This document shows, in pieces, positions 38,259-47,464 of a stretch of 50,132 nucleotides of DNA; position 1 is the first letter of the stretch, and each line of letters starts with the position of its first letter. The DNA lies in assembly GCA_019635285.1 (NCBI GenBank), contig JAHBZS010000036.1, forward strand, positions 1 through 50,132, given 5' to 3'. The stretch comes from Rubrivivax sp. GTDB taxonomy: Bacteria; Pseudomonadota; Gammaproteobacteria; Burkholderiales; Burkholderiaceae_C. Below the pieces are notes generated by a model, which was not told the DNA's origin, did not search any database, and was given only the letters and a program-made list of their open reading frames with translations. A program made the translations under genes and the position numbers.

Positions 38259-38855
38259 ATGATTCTGTTGCTGGTCGTGGGGCTGGCTGCGGGCCTGCTG
38301 GGCGGCTGCGACCGCTTGGGGTCGCAGAAAGAAGCCTTCAAGGCCGTGGACATCACCGGCGCGGACTACGCGCGCGAGCTGTCGCTGACCGACGCCGATG
38401 GCAAGCGGCGCACGCTTGCCGACTTCAAGGGCAAGGTCACGCTGGTCTTCTTCGGCTACACGCAGTGCCCGGATGTCTGCCCGACGACGCTGGCCGAACT
38501 GGCGGCGGTCAAGCGCGAGCTGGGCCCGGACGGCGACCGCGTGCAGGGCGTGTTCGTCAGCCTCGACCCGCAGCGCGACACGCCGCAGGTGCTGAAGGCC
38601 TATGTGGGCGCGTTCGACCCCAGCTTCGTGGCGCTGCGCGGCAGCGACGAAGAAACGCAGGCCGCCGCGCGCAACTTCAAGGTCTTCTTCGCGCAGGTGC
38701 CGGGCAAGAGCGAAGGCAGCTACACCCTCGACCACACGGCCGGCACCTATGTGTTCGATGCCCAGGGCCGCGTGCGGCTGTTCGTGCGCTACGGCAGCGG
38801 CGCCGAGGCGCTGCGCCACGACCTGAAGCTGCTGCTGGCGGAGAGCCCGGCTTAG
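38259..38855 (+). CDS. SCO family copper chaperone, lipoprotein
   Basis: 198 residues from the ATG at 38259, which gives a lipoprotein signal with lipobox LLGGC (Cys17). An ATG at 38163, overlapping the ctaB end, would add 32 residues without a typical signal and is less likely. SCO motifs: TLVFFGYTQCPDVCPTTLAE (CxxxC), VFVSLDPQRDTP and the copper-binding His in YTLDHTAGTYVFD. It loads CuA of subunit II. It ends in a 4-bp overlap with the convergent rpoH stop. Confidence 0.93.
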   Translation: MILLLVVGLAAGLLGGCDRLGSQKEAFKAVDITGADYARELSLTDADGKRRTLADFKGKVTLVFFGYTQCPDVCPTTLAELAAVKRELGPDGDRVQGVFVSLDPQRDTPQVLKAYVGAFDPSFVALRGSDEETQAAARNFKVFFAQVPGKSEGSYTLDHTAGTYVFDAQGRVRLFVRYGSGAEALRHDLKLLLAESPA

Positions 38856-39766
38856 GCCGCTTCGAGCGCCTTGCGCATCTTCTTCAGCGCGGCCACCTCG
38901 ATCTGGCGGATGCGCTCGGCGCTGACGCCGTACTCCGCCGCCAGCTCGTGCAAGGTCATGCCGCCGCTGGCGTCGTCGTTGACCTTGAGCCAGCGCTCCT
39001 CGACGATGCGCCGGCTGCGCGGGTCCAGCACGTCCAGCGCTTGGCTGATGCCGTCGCCGGCCAGCCAGTCGCGGTGCCCGGCTTCGATGCGGCGCGTCGG
39101 CTCGTGCGTCTCGTCGGCCAGGTAGGCGATCGGCGCGAAGGCCTCCTCGCCGTCGTCGTTCTGCGCTTCCAGTGCCACATCGCCGCCCGACAGGCGGGTT
39201 TCCATCTCCAGCACTTCCTCGGGCTTGACGTTCAGCTCGCGGGCGACGATGTCGACCTCGGCCGGCGAAAAGCTGCTGCGGTGCGTGTCGGCATCGGCCG
39301 CATCGCTCTTCAGCCGCTGCTTCATCGAGCGCAGGTTGAAGAACAGCTTGCGCTGCGACTTGGTGGTGGCCACCTTCACCATGCGCCAGTTGCGCAGGAT
39401 GTATTCGTGGATCTCGGCCTTGATCCAGTGCAGCGCGTAGCTCACCAGCCGCACGCCCTGCGTCGGGTCGAAGCGGCGTACCGCCTTCATCAGGCCGACG
39501 TTGCCTTCCTGGATCAGGTCGCCTTGCGGCAGGCCATAGCCCAGGTACTGCCGTGACACCGACACCACCAGCCGCAGGTGCGACAGCACCAGACGACCGG
39601 CCGCCTCCACATCGCCGTGGCTCTGCAGGCGCTGCGCGTAGTCGCCTTCCTCCTGCGCCGTGAGCAGGGGGATGCGGTTGACTGCGGAGATGTAGGCGTC
39701 CAGGTTGCCGACGGGCGGCACCAGCGACCAGGGGTCGCGGACGGACAGGGCAGTGGTGTTGTTCAT
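38852..39766 (-). CDS. rpoH: RNA polymerase heat-shock sigma factor (sigma-32)
   Basis: 304 residues from the ATG at 39764-39766 (a TTG directly before it is not needed). Region 2: LVLSHLRLVVSVSRQYLGYG, LPQGDLIQEGNVGLMKAVRR and YALHWIKAEIHEYILRNW. The RpoH box QRKLFFNLR, which separates sigma-32 from other sigma-70 relatives, is present. Region 4 holds LHELAAEYGVSAERIRQIE. It directs RNA polymerase to heat-shock promoters. The leader carries a CIRCE element, so it is probably repressed by HrcA. The 3' end overlaps the convergent SCO gene by 4 bp. Confidence 0.98.
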   Translation of the reverse strand: MNNTTALSVRDPWSLVPPVGNLDAYISAVNRIPLLTAQEEGDYAQRLQSHGDVEAAGRLVLSHLRLVVSVSRQYLGYGLPQGDLIQEGNVGLMKAVRRFDPTQGVRLVSYALHWIKAEIHEYILRNWRMVKVATTKSQRKLFFNLRSMKQRLKSDAADADTHRSSFSPAEVDIVARELNVKPEEVLEMETRLSGGDVALEAQNDDGEEAFAPIAYLADETHEPTRRIEAGHRDWLAGDGISQALDVLDPRSRRIVEERWLKVNDDASGGMTLHELAAEYGVSAERIRQIEVAALKKMRKALEAA

Positions 39767-39807
39767 CAACGGTTCTGACTTACCTCGAATGACTTGGTTC
39801 CATCATA

Positions 39808-39834
39808 TTAGCACTCTCGAGGCGAGAGTGCTGA
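39808..39834. promoter_or_regulatory. CIRCE element (HrcA operator) in the rpoH leader
   Basis: TTAGCACTC (39808-39816), nine-base spacer, GAGTGCTGA (39826-39834): 17 of 18 arm positions match the CIRCE consensus TTAGCACTC-N9-GAGTGCTAA and the spacer length is exact. It lies 42-68 bp upstream of the rpoH ATG. HrcA binding here would tie rpoH to the GroE-titrated repressor. Confidence 0.92.
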
Positions 39835-39894
39835 TGCCTGAAACTCGTCCTGGCTGTCAGTCGGGGTTTTATGCACGGTAATGCTATACACGGT

Positions 39895-39923
39895 AGTGTA
39901 CACTAACTTGATGACCCCGACAA
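39895..39923 (-). promoter_or_regulatory. Candidate rpoH promoter
   Basis: Reading leftward: TTGTCG (39918-39923), 17 bp spacer, TACACT (39895-39900). Start of transcription would be near 39888, giving a leader of about 120 nt that contains CIRCE. A perfect 12-bp palindrome TAGTGTACACTA (39894-39905) covers the -10 element and may be a second operator. Confidence 0.5.
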
Positions 39924-39933
39924 CGTGGCCGGC

Positions 39934-42900
39934 TTAGCCGAAGTGCGTGTCCATGTCGTCCAGCAGCTCGTCCAGGATGGCCAGGAAATTGGCCAGGTTC
40001 ACCGGCTTGGTCACGTAGTGGGCGGCGCCGGCCGTCAGGGCGGCTTCCACGTGGGTTGCCGTGGCGTCGGCGGACACGACCACCACGGGGATGTTGACCA
40101 GCGTGTCGTCGTCCTTCAGGTGGCGCAGCAGCTCCAGGCCGTCGATGTCGGGCAGGTGCATGTCCAGCAGGATCAGGCTGGGCCGCTGCAGCCGCACGGC
40201 CGCCAGCCCGTCCAGGCCGGTCATCGACACGCTCAGGTGCACCTGGGGCCGGCGCAGCAGCATGCCGCGCATGACTTCGATGTTGGTCTCGTTGTCCTCG
40301 ATGTAGTGCACCAGGCGCTGCCGGTAGTCGGCCGGCTCGGTGTGCAGCTCGCTCTCGCCGCCCGTGCCGCCGTCGGCATCGGGGGCACGCGGCAAGGTCA
40401 GGATGAAGGTGGACCCTTCGCCGGCGACGCTCTGGGCGCGCAGCGAGCCGCCCATCAGCTCGGCCAGCCGGCGGCTGATGACCAGGCCGATGCCGGTGCC
40501 TTCCACCGCGCTGCGCTCGCGTCCCAGGCGGTTGTAGGGCTGGAACAGCTCGTCCATCTGGGCACGGCTCATGCCCAGCCCGGTGTCGGTGACGGCGATC
40601 TCGATCACATCGCCTTCGGCGACGCGGGCGCGCAGCGTGATGCTGCCGCCGTCGACGTTGTACTTGACGGCGTTGCTCAGCAGGTTGGTCAGGATCTGCT
40701 TGATGCGCGTCTCGTCGCCCATCACCACGCGGGCGCGCCGGTCGAGCTTGCGGTCGATGCGCAAGCCGCGCTTCTCTGCCGCCGGCTCGACCATCGCCAG
40801 CGTCGCGCTGACCAGCGGCGCCACCTCCAGCGCCGCCGGCTCGAGCTTGAGCATGCCCGACTCGATGCGCGACAGGTCCAGCGTGTCGTTGATCATGTGC
40901 AGCAGGTGCCATCCCGCCTGCTGGATCTGCGCGGCCCAGGCCCGCTGGTGCTCGGCCAGCGGCGGCTTGCGGTCCAGGCTGAGCAGCTGCGCGAAGCCGA
41001 GCATCGCGTTCAGCGGCGTACGCAGCTCGTGGCTCATGCGCGAGACGAACTCGCTCTTCGCCCGGTTGGAGCTTTCGGCCGTGTCGCGCGCCCGCTCGGC
41101 CTCGGCCAGGCGCAGGTGCTCGCTGATGTCCTCGACCACGCCCACGGTGAACTCCGGCCGGCCTTCGGCATCGCGCAACAGCGCCACCGTCAGCTGCGCG
41201 TGGATCACGCGGCCGTCCTTGGCCACGTAGCGCTTCTCGCGGCGGAAGACGTCGCATTCGCCGAGCCGCATCGACTCTGCCAGCTTGTCGTCCTCGACGC
41301 GGTCGTCGGGGTGCGTGATCTGGCTCACCGTCAGCTGGCGCAGTTCGTCGTCGGTATAGCCCAGCAGTTGGCCATACGCAGGGTTGGGCTGCAGGATGCG
41401 GCCCTGCAGGTCGGTCTTGACGATGCCCACGCGCGCCGAATCCAGGATCGCCCGCAGCTGCTGCTCGCTGGCGCGCAGCGCCTCCTCGGTGCGCTGCCGC
41501 TCGCCGACTTCATGGCGCAGCGCCGCGGTGCGCTCGTCCACGGCCTGCTCGATGCGCCGCGAGCGTCCGGTGACCACCAGCAGCAGGGCGCCGAGCAGCG
41601 CCGCCGCCGTCAGGCCCAGCACCGAAAACAGCCAGGCATTGGCGTACTCGGCTCGGCCTGCCTCACCCGCGGGGGCATCCAGGCGCAGCTCCCACTGGCG
41701 TCCCGAGAAATTCAGCACGCGGTCGTGGGTCAGGCTCAGGCGCGGCTGGTCCTCGCAGCCGGGCGGACCTGCCAGTCGGCGCTGCGCGGCCGCGGGGTCG
41801 CGATCGACCAGGCACCAGCGCAGCGGCACCGGCCGGCGCTGCATCAGCGCGCCGATGGCGTCGTCCATGCGCAGCGTCACGAAGACCGCGCCGCGCCGCC
41901 GCGGCGGCCGGCCCGCCTGGGCGGTCGACAGCGCCTTGTAGATGACCACCCCGGTCTGGTTGCCGGCCTCCTGCGTCAGCCTGAAGCCGGCGCTGGCCAC
42001 GGCCTGGCCTTCGCGTTCGGCGCGGCGGATGGCTTCGGCCGCGGCGCGGATCGACAGCACGTTGACGCCCAGCGCGGCGGCGTTGCGGGCCTGCGGCTCG
42101 ATGTAGCGGATGACCAGTGCCTCGTCGTCGTCGCCCGTCGGCCGCTGGTCGCGCTCGAAGACGCGGAACTCGGCGGGCCCTTCGGCGCGCACCGCTGCCT
42201 CGTAGTCGTCGATGCCGGACCGTGCCACGCGCTCGATGTAGCCCATCGCCTGCAGGTGCAGCGGCTGCTGCAGCCACCAGGCGCTGAGCTTGCGCATCTG
42301 CTCGCCGGAGACCTGCCCCTGCAACTCGACGGCGCCATGCAGCGCCTCCAGCGCCTGCATCGGGCTGGCCAGCCAGGCACCCACGGCATCTGCCGTGCCG
42401 GCCGCCTCGCGCTCGAACGCCGCGCGCAGCCGCTGCTCATCCCAGCGGGCGACCGCCAGCGCGGCGACCACCAGCAGCCCGGTCACCAGCAGCAGCGGCG
42501 CCGCCACCGTCGTGCGGCGCGGTGCCCAGTCGCCGCGTGGACGGCCGATCAGCGTCAGCGCGGCCGGGGCCGCGATGAGCACGCCCAGCGAATCGCCGAT
42601 CCACCAGGCCCAGAAGGTGAAGGCCAGCGCGGAAGGCGGCACCACGCCGGACAGGCCGAGCGCGAGGGTGGCGATCGACGGGTTCGTCAGGCAGGCCACC
42701 GGCGCCGCCAGCAGCAGAAAACGCCAGATGTCCCGCGGCTGCGACAGGGCCAGGGGTTGCGCCACGAAGCGCCGCACCAGCGCACACCCGGCGGCGGCCT
42801 GCAGGGCGGCGCCGATGGCGATGGGCAAGGGCACGAGCAGCGCCGACAGGTCGACCTGCCCGCGCGCCGCGCTCAGGCCGACGTTGACGGTGAAAGCGCC

Positions 42901-43092
42901 CAGCGCAACACCGAGAAGCGCCGGCCGGCCGTAGACCCAGGCCGCGGCGAAGGCGATACCGGCCGATGGGTACAGGGGCGCTGCATAGCTGGGCGGGAAT
43001 GCCAGCTGCACGGCCAGCCAGCCGACCCCGGCGTACACCAGCGTCGTGATCCCCAGTACCCACGGCCAGGTGGCCTTGGACTCGTCGCTCAT
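39934..43092 (-). CDS. Hybrid sensor histidine kinase (MASE1-CHASE-PAS-HisKA-HATPase-REC)
   Basis: 1052 residues. MASE1 membrane sensor (about 10-215; YPSAGIAFAAAWVYG, TFWAWWIGDSLGVLIAAPA), periplasmic CHASE-like domain (about 235-480; ASPMQALEALHGAVELQ, LQAMGYIERV), second membrane helix (about 485-505), PAS with PAC (about 545-665; ILDSARVGIVKTDLQGRIL). The kinase core has His688 in SRMSHELRTPLNAM, LLSNAVKYN and EGTGIGLVISRRLAE. The C-terminal receiver has Asp977 in LILLDMHLPDIDG and Lys in YVTKPVNLAN. No response regulator gene is adjacent, so the output is unknown. A GGAGG (43123-43127) lies 30 bases before the ATG with a hairpin between. Confidence 0.93.
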   Translation of the reverse strand: MSDESKATWPWVLGITTLVYAGVGWLAVQLAFPPSYAAPLYPSAGIAFAAAWVYGRPALLGVALGAFTVNVGLSAARGQVDLSALLVPLPIAIGAALQAAAGCALVRRFVAQPLALSQPRDIWRFLLLAAPVACLTNPSIATLALGLSGVVPPSALAFTFWAWWIGDSLGVLIAAPAALTLIGRPRGDWAPRRTTVAAPLLLVTGLLVVAALAVARWDEQRLRAAFEREAAGTADAVGAWLASPMQALEALHGAVELQGQVSGEQMRKLSAWWLQQPLHLQAMGYIERVARSGIDDYEAAVRAEGPAEFRVFERDQRPTGDDDEALVIRYIEPQARNAAALGVNVLSIRAAAEAIRRAEREGQAVASAGFRLTQEAGNQTGVVIYKALSTAQAGRPPRRRGAVFVTLRMDDAIGALMQRRPVPLRWCLVDRDPAAAQRRLAGPPGCEDQPRLSLTHDRVLNFSGRQWELRLDAPAGEAGRAEYANAWLFSVLGLTAAALLGALLLVVTGRSRRIEQAVDERTAALRHEVGERQRTEEALRASEQQLRAILDSARVGIVKTDLQGRILQPNPAYGQLLGYTDDELRQLTVSQITHPDDRVEDDKLAESMRLGECDVFRREKRYVAKDGRVIHAQLTVALLRDAEGRPEFTVGVVEDISEHLRLAEAERARDTAESSNRAKSEFVSRMSHELRTPLNAMLGFAQLLSLDRKPPLAEHQRAWAAQIQQAGWHLLHMINDTLDLSRIESGMLKLEPAALEVAPLVSATLAMVEPAAEKRGLRIDRKLDRRARVVMGDETRIKQILTNLLSNAVKYNVDGGSITLRARVAEGDVIEIAVTDTGLGMSRAQMDELFQPYNRLGRERSAVEGTGIGLVISRRLAELMGGSLRAQSVAGEGSTFILTLPRAPDADGGTGGESELHTEPADYRQRLVHYIEDNETNIEVMRGMLLRRPQVHLSVSMTGLDGLAAVRLQRPSLILLDMHLPDIDGLELLRHLKDDDTLVNIPVVVVSADATATHVEAALTAGAAHYVTKPVNLANFLAILDELLDDMDTHFG

Positions 43093-43348
43093 CGATGGCT
43101 CGGGCGGGCGCCCGATGCTTTTCCTCCGACGGCAAGGCTAGCATCCATGCCGGCGCCCGGCGCCGCGGCCGCCGCCGATGTCGCGGCGGAGTTGTCAATC
43201 CGGCCCGGCATCGAAGCGGATGCGCGCCGGCATGTCCGGCTGCCCGCGGCGAAGCGCAGACGGCACACAGCGCCAGCAAGACAAACCGGGTGGCGGGGCA
43301 GGGTCGCCGTCAGGTCGGCCGGCACGCGGCGGCCCCGACGAGCGGCCT

Positions 43349-44443
43349 CTAGACGTTGAAGAGGAAGTTCAACACGTCCCCATCCTTGACCACGTACTCC
43401 TTGCCTTCGGCGCGCATCTTGCCCGCCTCCTTCGCGCCCTGCTCGCCCTTGCAGGCGATGTAGTCGTCGAAGGCGATGGTCTGGGCGCGGATGAAGCCGC
43501 GTTCGAAGTCGGTGTGGATCACGCCCGCCGCCTGCGGCGCGGTGTCGCCGACGTGGATGGTCCACGCGCGCACCTCCTTCACGCCGGCGGTGAAATAGGT
43601 CTGCAGGCCCAGCAGGCCGAAGGCCGCGCGGATCAGCCGGTTCAGGCCGGGCTCGGCCTGCCCCATTTCCTGCAGGAACAGCAACCGGTCCTCGTCGCTC
43701 ATGTCGGCCAGCTCGGCCTCGGTCTTGGCGCAGATGGCCACCACCGGCGCGTGCTGCTTCTCGCCGAACGCACGCAGCTGGTCCAGATACGGGTTGTGGT
43801 CGAAGCCGTCTTCGGCCACGTTGCCGACGAACATCGCCGGCTTGGCGGTGATCAGGCACAGCGGCTTCAGCACCGCCTGCTCTTCCTTGCTGAAGGCAAT
43901 GCTGCGCACCGGCCGGGCCTGGTCCAGCGCTTCCTGGCATTTCTTCAGCACCTCGACCAGGCGCTGCGCGTCCTTGTCCTGGCCGGCCTTGGCCACCTTG
44001 CTGTAGCGCGCCAGGCTCTTTTCCACCGTGCCCAGGTCGGCCAGGCACAGCTCGGTCTGGATGACCTCGATGTCGGCGATTGGGTCCACCTTGCCGGCCA
44101 CGTGGATGACGTTGTCGTCGTCGAAGCAGCGCACCACGTTGACGATGGCGTCGGTCTCGCGGATGTGGCTGAGGAACTGGTTGCCCAGGCCCTCGCCCTG
44201 GCTGGCGCCGGCCACCAGGCCGGCGATGTCGACGAACTCGACGATCGCCGGCACGATGCGCTCGGGCTTGACGATCGCCGCCAGCTGCTGCAGTCGCGGG
44301 TCGGGCAGCTCGACGATGCCGACGTTGGGCTCGATGGTGCAGAACGGATAGTTCTCGGCGGCGATGCCGGCCTTGGTCAGCGCATTGAACAAGGTCGACT
44401 TGCCCACGTTGGGCAGGCCGACGATGCCGCATTTCAGGCTCAT
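43349..44443 (-). CDS. ychF: Redox-regulated ATPase YchF/OLA1
   Basis: 364 residues, standard length. P-loop [18 protein letters not shown] at residues 8-25, G3 [16 protein letters not shown] and the C-terminal TGS domain with [19 protein letters not shown] and [16 protein letters not shown] universally conserved Obg-related nucleotide hydrolase that prefers ATP and binds ribosomes. Gap 43093-43348 upstream of the sensor kinase holds no supported gene. Confidence 0.98.
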   Translation of the reverse strand: MSLKCGIVGLPNVGKSTLFNALTKAGIAAENYPFCTIEPNVGIVELPDPRLQQLAAIVKPERIVPAIVEFVDIAGLVAGASQGEGLGNQFLSHIRETDAIVNVVRCFDDDNVIHVAGKVDPIADIEVIQTELCLADLGTVEKSLARYSKVAKAGQDKDAQRLVEVLKKCQEALDQARPVRSIAFSKEEQAVLKPLCLITAKPAMFVGNVAEDGFDHNPYLDQLRAFGEKQHAPVVAICAKTEAELADMSDEDRLLFLQEMGQAEPGLNRLIRAAFGLLGLQTYFTAGVKEVRAWTIHVGDTAPQAAGVIHTDFERGFIRAQTIAFDDYIACKGEQGAKEAGKMRAEGKEYVVKDGDVLNFLFNV

Positions 44444-44505
44444 GGGAAGGGCTTTGGACGGGGCAGGGGAAGGCGCGGATTCTAGGGCCCTACACTGCAG
44501 GCACC

Positions 44506-45363
44506 ATGCCGCAAAGAATCACGCTTCAACCCCACGAGAAGGACTTGGGCGGGGGCTTCCGCGTACGCCGCCTGCTGCCCGCTGCGGCGCGCCAGGCGGT
44601 CGGCCCCTTCCTGTTCTTCGACCACTTCGGCCCGGTGACCGCCGGGCCCGCCGACAACCACGACGTGCGCCCCCATCCGCACATCGGCCTGGCCACGGTG
44701 ACCTACCTGTTCGAAGGCGCGCAGATGCACCGCGACTCCACCGGCGTGGTGCAGCGCATCGAGCCGGGCGCCATCAACTGGATGACCGCCGGCCGCGGCA
44801 TCGTGCATTCGGAACGCACCCCCGACGACCTGCGCCAGGTGCAGCGGCGCACCCACGGCCTGCAGCTGTGGTGCGCGCTGCCGCAGCAGGACGAGGAACT
44901 GGACCCGTCCTTCGCGCACACGCCGGCGCAGTCCATTCCGGTTCACGACAACGGGGCGGCCACGGCGCGCGTGCTCATCGGCGAGGCCTTCGGCCTGCGC
45001 TCGCCGGTGGTCACGCGCTCACCCACCTTGTACCTGGACTTCGCGCTGCGCCCCGGGGCATCGCTGCAGCTGCCGCCGGCCACCGAGCGCGCGCTCTATG
45101 GCGTGGACGCGCCGTTCACGCTGGACGGCGAGACGCTGCCGGCGCACCAGATGGTGGTGCTGAACCCCGGCGAGCAGCCGGTGCTGGGGGCCGCGGCGGA
45201 CGCCCGCGTGGTGCTGATCGGCGGCGAGCCGCTGGGGCACCGCTTCATCGCCTGGAACTTCGTGTCCAGCCGCAAGGAGCGCATCGAGCAGGCCAAGGAC
45301 GACTGGCGCGCCCAGCGCATGGGCCACGTGCCGGGCGAGACCGAGTTCATTCCGCTGCCTTAG
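44506..45363 (+). CDS. Pirin family protein
   Basis: 285 residues of two cupin folds. The metal-binding residues sit in [20 protein letters not shown] and [15 protein letters not shown]. Other family blocks are [20 protein letters not shown] and [11 protein letters not shown]. Bacterial pirins include quercetinase-like dioxygenases and metabolic regulators; which applies here cannot be read. It is divergent from ychF with 62 bp between. Confidence 0.93.
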   Translation: MPQRITLQPHEKDLGGGFRVRRLLPAAARQAVGPFLFFDHFGPVTAGPADNHDVRPHPHIGLATVTYLFEGAQMHRDSTGVVQRIEPGAINWMTAGRGIVHSERTPDDLRQVQRRTHGLQLWCALPQQDEELDPSFAHTPAQSIPVHDNGAATARVLIGEAFGLRSPVVTRSPTLYLDFALRPGASLQLPPATERALYGVDAPFTLDGETLPAHQMVVLNPGEQPVLGAAADARVVLIGGEPLGHRFIAWNFVSSRKERIEQAKDDWRAQRMGHVPGETEFIPLP

Positions 45364-45412
45364 AAAGCCGGCCTGGCCGCCCGCCTGACCGCCCCGCCCG
45401 TCAGACCGCCCG

Positions 45413-46276
45413 CTAGAACGCGTAGCTGGCGCGGAAGGGCTGGCCCACCGCCAGTTCGTGATCGACGCCGCGCACCACGATGGCGTTCATGCCGAAGGTG
45501 ACGGCGCCGTCCATGCGCGGGTCCGCGCGATAGCCGGCCAGCGCGTCCGTGACCGCGTGGCCCTGCACGCCGGTGTCCGGGTCCACGCCCGGGATCGTGC
45601 AGCGCGCGCAGGGCTTCACCAGCTTCAGCTCCACCACGCCCTGCGGCGTGTCGATCTCCAGCCGGTCGATGTGGTCCTCGTCATGCGCTTGCAGGCCGTC
45701 CAGCACCAGGTTCGGACGGAAGCGGCGCATGTCCACGGCCGCGTCGCCCTGCAGCGCCAGGCGGCGGTTCAACTCGGCCAGCGACGCGGTCGACGTGACC
45801 AGCAGCGCAAAGGCGTCGGCAAAGGCCGTCTGCGCCTCGTGCGCGCCGGTCCAGCGGCGGTCGGACAGCCGACGATGTTGCGGGTCGAAGCGCGCCAGCC
45901 GCAGCGGCTGGCCGGCGAAGTCGCTGAACCACTGCGCCGCCAGCGCGCCCAGGTCCCAGGCCGGCACCACATCGCCCCAGACCTGCACCTGCAGCGGGCT
46001 CTCCACGCGGTCCAGCGCCACGTGCAGCGCCAGCATGCCCGGCGCACGCAGCACCAGGTCGTCGTGGCGCAAGCTCGGCTGCACCCGGGCCAGCTGCGGC
46101 AGCTCACGCTGGGTGACGAACTGGTTGTGCGCATCGACCAGCATCCAGGCGCGGTCGAACTCCAGGCCGGTCTCCACCAGCAGGCTGCGGGACAGCGCGA
46201 TGCCGGCGCAGGACTTCACCGGATGCAGGTACAGCGCCTGCACGCTGCCGTTCGCGTCGCTCAAGACTCGCTCCAT
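45413..46276 (-). CDS. MOSC domain protein (YcbX-like)
   Basis: 287 residues from the ATG at 46274-46276. N-terminal beta-barrel domain: ALYLHPVKSCAGIALSRSLL and DRAWMLVDAHNQFVTQRELP. MOSC domain: MRRFRPNLVLDG, and the cysteine block LKLVKPCARCTIPGVDPDTG. YcbX-type proteins reduce N-hydroxylated compounds with a molybdenum cofactor. It is divergent from the hydroxylase gene, 60 bp apart. Confidence 0.94.
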   Translation of the reverse strand: MERVLSDANGSVQALYLHPVKSCAGIALSRSLLVETGLEFDRAWMLVDAHNQFVTQRELPQLARVQPSLRHDDLVLRAPGMLALHVALDRVESPLQVQVWGDVVPAWDLGALAAQWFSDFAGQPLRLARFDPQHRRLSDRRWTGAHEAQTAFADAFALLVTSTASLAELNRRLALQGDAAVDMRRFRPNLVLDGLQAHDEDHIDRLEIDTPQGVVELKLVKPCARCTIPGVDPDTGVQGHAVTDALAGYRADPRMDGAVTFGMNAIVVRGVDHELAVGQPFRASYAF

Positions 46277-46303
46277 GCCCTCGGGCCGTGAAAACCGCGC
46301 GCA

Positions 46304-46330
46304 TTGTGCATTTTCCCGGCTGCCTACAAT
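46304..46330 (+). promoter_or_regulatory. Candidate promoter of the UbiH-family gene
   Basis: TTGTGC (46304-46309), 15 bp, TACAAT (46325-46330). The spacer is short. The -10 ends 6 nt before the ATG at 46337, so a transcript from it would be leaderless or nearly so. Confidence 0.35.
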
Positions 46331-46336
46331 CGTTGC

Positions 46337-47455
46337 ATGAGGCAGGTGGACGTGTGCGTGCGTGGCGCGGGGGCGGTGGGCTCGTGCCTCGCGCTGGCCC
46401 TGGCGCGCCAAGGGTTGTCGGTGGCTCTGCAGGACAGCGGCCCGCGTGCGGCCGCGCCGGCCCGCCAGGACGTGCGCACCTATGCGTTGAACGCCGTGTC
46501 GGTGGACCTGCTGCGCGAGCTGAAGGTCTGGGACGCTATGGCGGCCGATGCCCGCTGCCCGGTCTATGACATGCATGTGGAGGGCGATGCCGCGGGCAGC
46601 GCGCTGGACTTCTCCGCCTGGTCGCAGGGCGTCGAAGCGCTGGCCTGGATCGTCGATGCCGCCGAACTGGAGCGCACGCTCGCTGCGGCGGTGGCCTTTG
46701 CGCCGCATGTGCAGGTGGTGGCCGACGGCCCGGTCGATGCCGCGCTGCTGGCGATCGCCGAAGGCAAGGCCTCGGCCACGCGCCAGCAGCTCGGCGTGGC
46801 CATGCCGGTGCAGCGCTACGGACAGCGTGCGGTGGCCGCGCGCCTGCAGTCGGACTTGGCGCACGCCGGCGTGGCGCGGCAATGGTTCCGCTCGCCCGAC
46901 GTGCTGGCGCTGCTGCCCTTCGATCGGCCCGTGCCCGGGCAGTGCTATGGCCTGGTCTGGTCGGTGCCGGACGCACGTGCCGATGAGCTGCTGGCGCTGG
47001 ACGACGCGGCTTTCGAGCAGGCGCTGGCCGATGCCACCGCGGGCGCCGCCGGGTCGCTGCGGCTGTGCGGCGAGCGCAGCGCCTGGCCGCTGACGCTGGC
47101 GCGCGCCGAGCAGGTCTGCGGCAGCGGCTGGGTGCTGCTGGGCGATGCCGCGCATGTGGTGCATCCGCTGGCCGGGCAGGGCCTGAACCTCGGCCTGGGC
47201 GACGTGCGCGCCTTGACGCGCGTCATCGCCGGCCGCGAAGCCTGGCGTTCGCTGGGCGACGAGCGGCTGCTGCAGCGCTACGCGCGCCAGCGCGCGATGC
47301 CCACCTTGGCCATGGGCCAGGTCACCGACGGCCTGTTGCATCTTTTCGCCAGCCAGGCGCCGGTCGTGCGGGAACTTCGCAACCGCGGCCTGAGTCTGGT
47401 CAACGGCCTGCCGCCGCTGAAGCGGCTGCTGGCTTCGTTCGCCCTCGACTCCTGA
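46337..47455 (+). CDS. UbiH/UbiF-family FAD-dependent hydroxylase
   Basis: 372 residues from the ATG at 46337. FAD-binding VRGAGAVGSCLALALARQGL at residues 8-27, the DG-like segment replaced by a region around WSVPDARADELL, and the family fingerprint LLGDAAHVVHPLAGQGLNLG. Members hydroxylate the ubiquinone ring. Which position it modifies (UbiH, UbiF, UbiM or other) cannot be told from sequence here. The dsbC gene follows after 9 bp. Confidence 0.9.
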   Translation: MRQVDVCVRGAGAVGSCLALALARQGLSVALQDSGPRAAAPARQDVRTYALNAVSVDLLRELKVWDAMAADARCPVYDMHVEGDAAGSALDFSAWSQGVEALAWIVDAAELERTLAAAVAFAPHVQVVADGPVDAALLAIAEGKASATRQQLGVAMPVQRYGQRAVAARLQSDLAHAGVARQWFRSPDVLALLPFDRPVPGQCYGLVWSVPDARADELLALDDAAFEQALADATAGAAGSLRLCGERSAWPLTLARAEQVCGSGWVLLGDAAHVVHPLAGQGLNLGLGDVRALTRVIAGREAWRSLGDERLLQRYARQRAMPTLAMGQVTDGLLHLFASQAPVVRELRNRGLSLVNGLPPLKRLLASFALDS

Positions 47456-47464
47456 AGGACTTTC

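Noticed and set aside
39925-43359. Very long open frame on the plus strand opposite the sensor kinase
   Set aside because: It mirrors the kinase codon pattern in GC-rich DNA, is rich in Arg/His/Gln/Ala without any motif, and the minus-strand kinase has all its domains.
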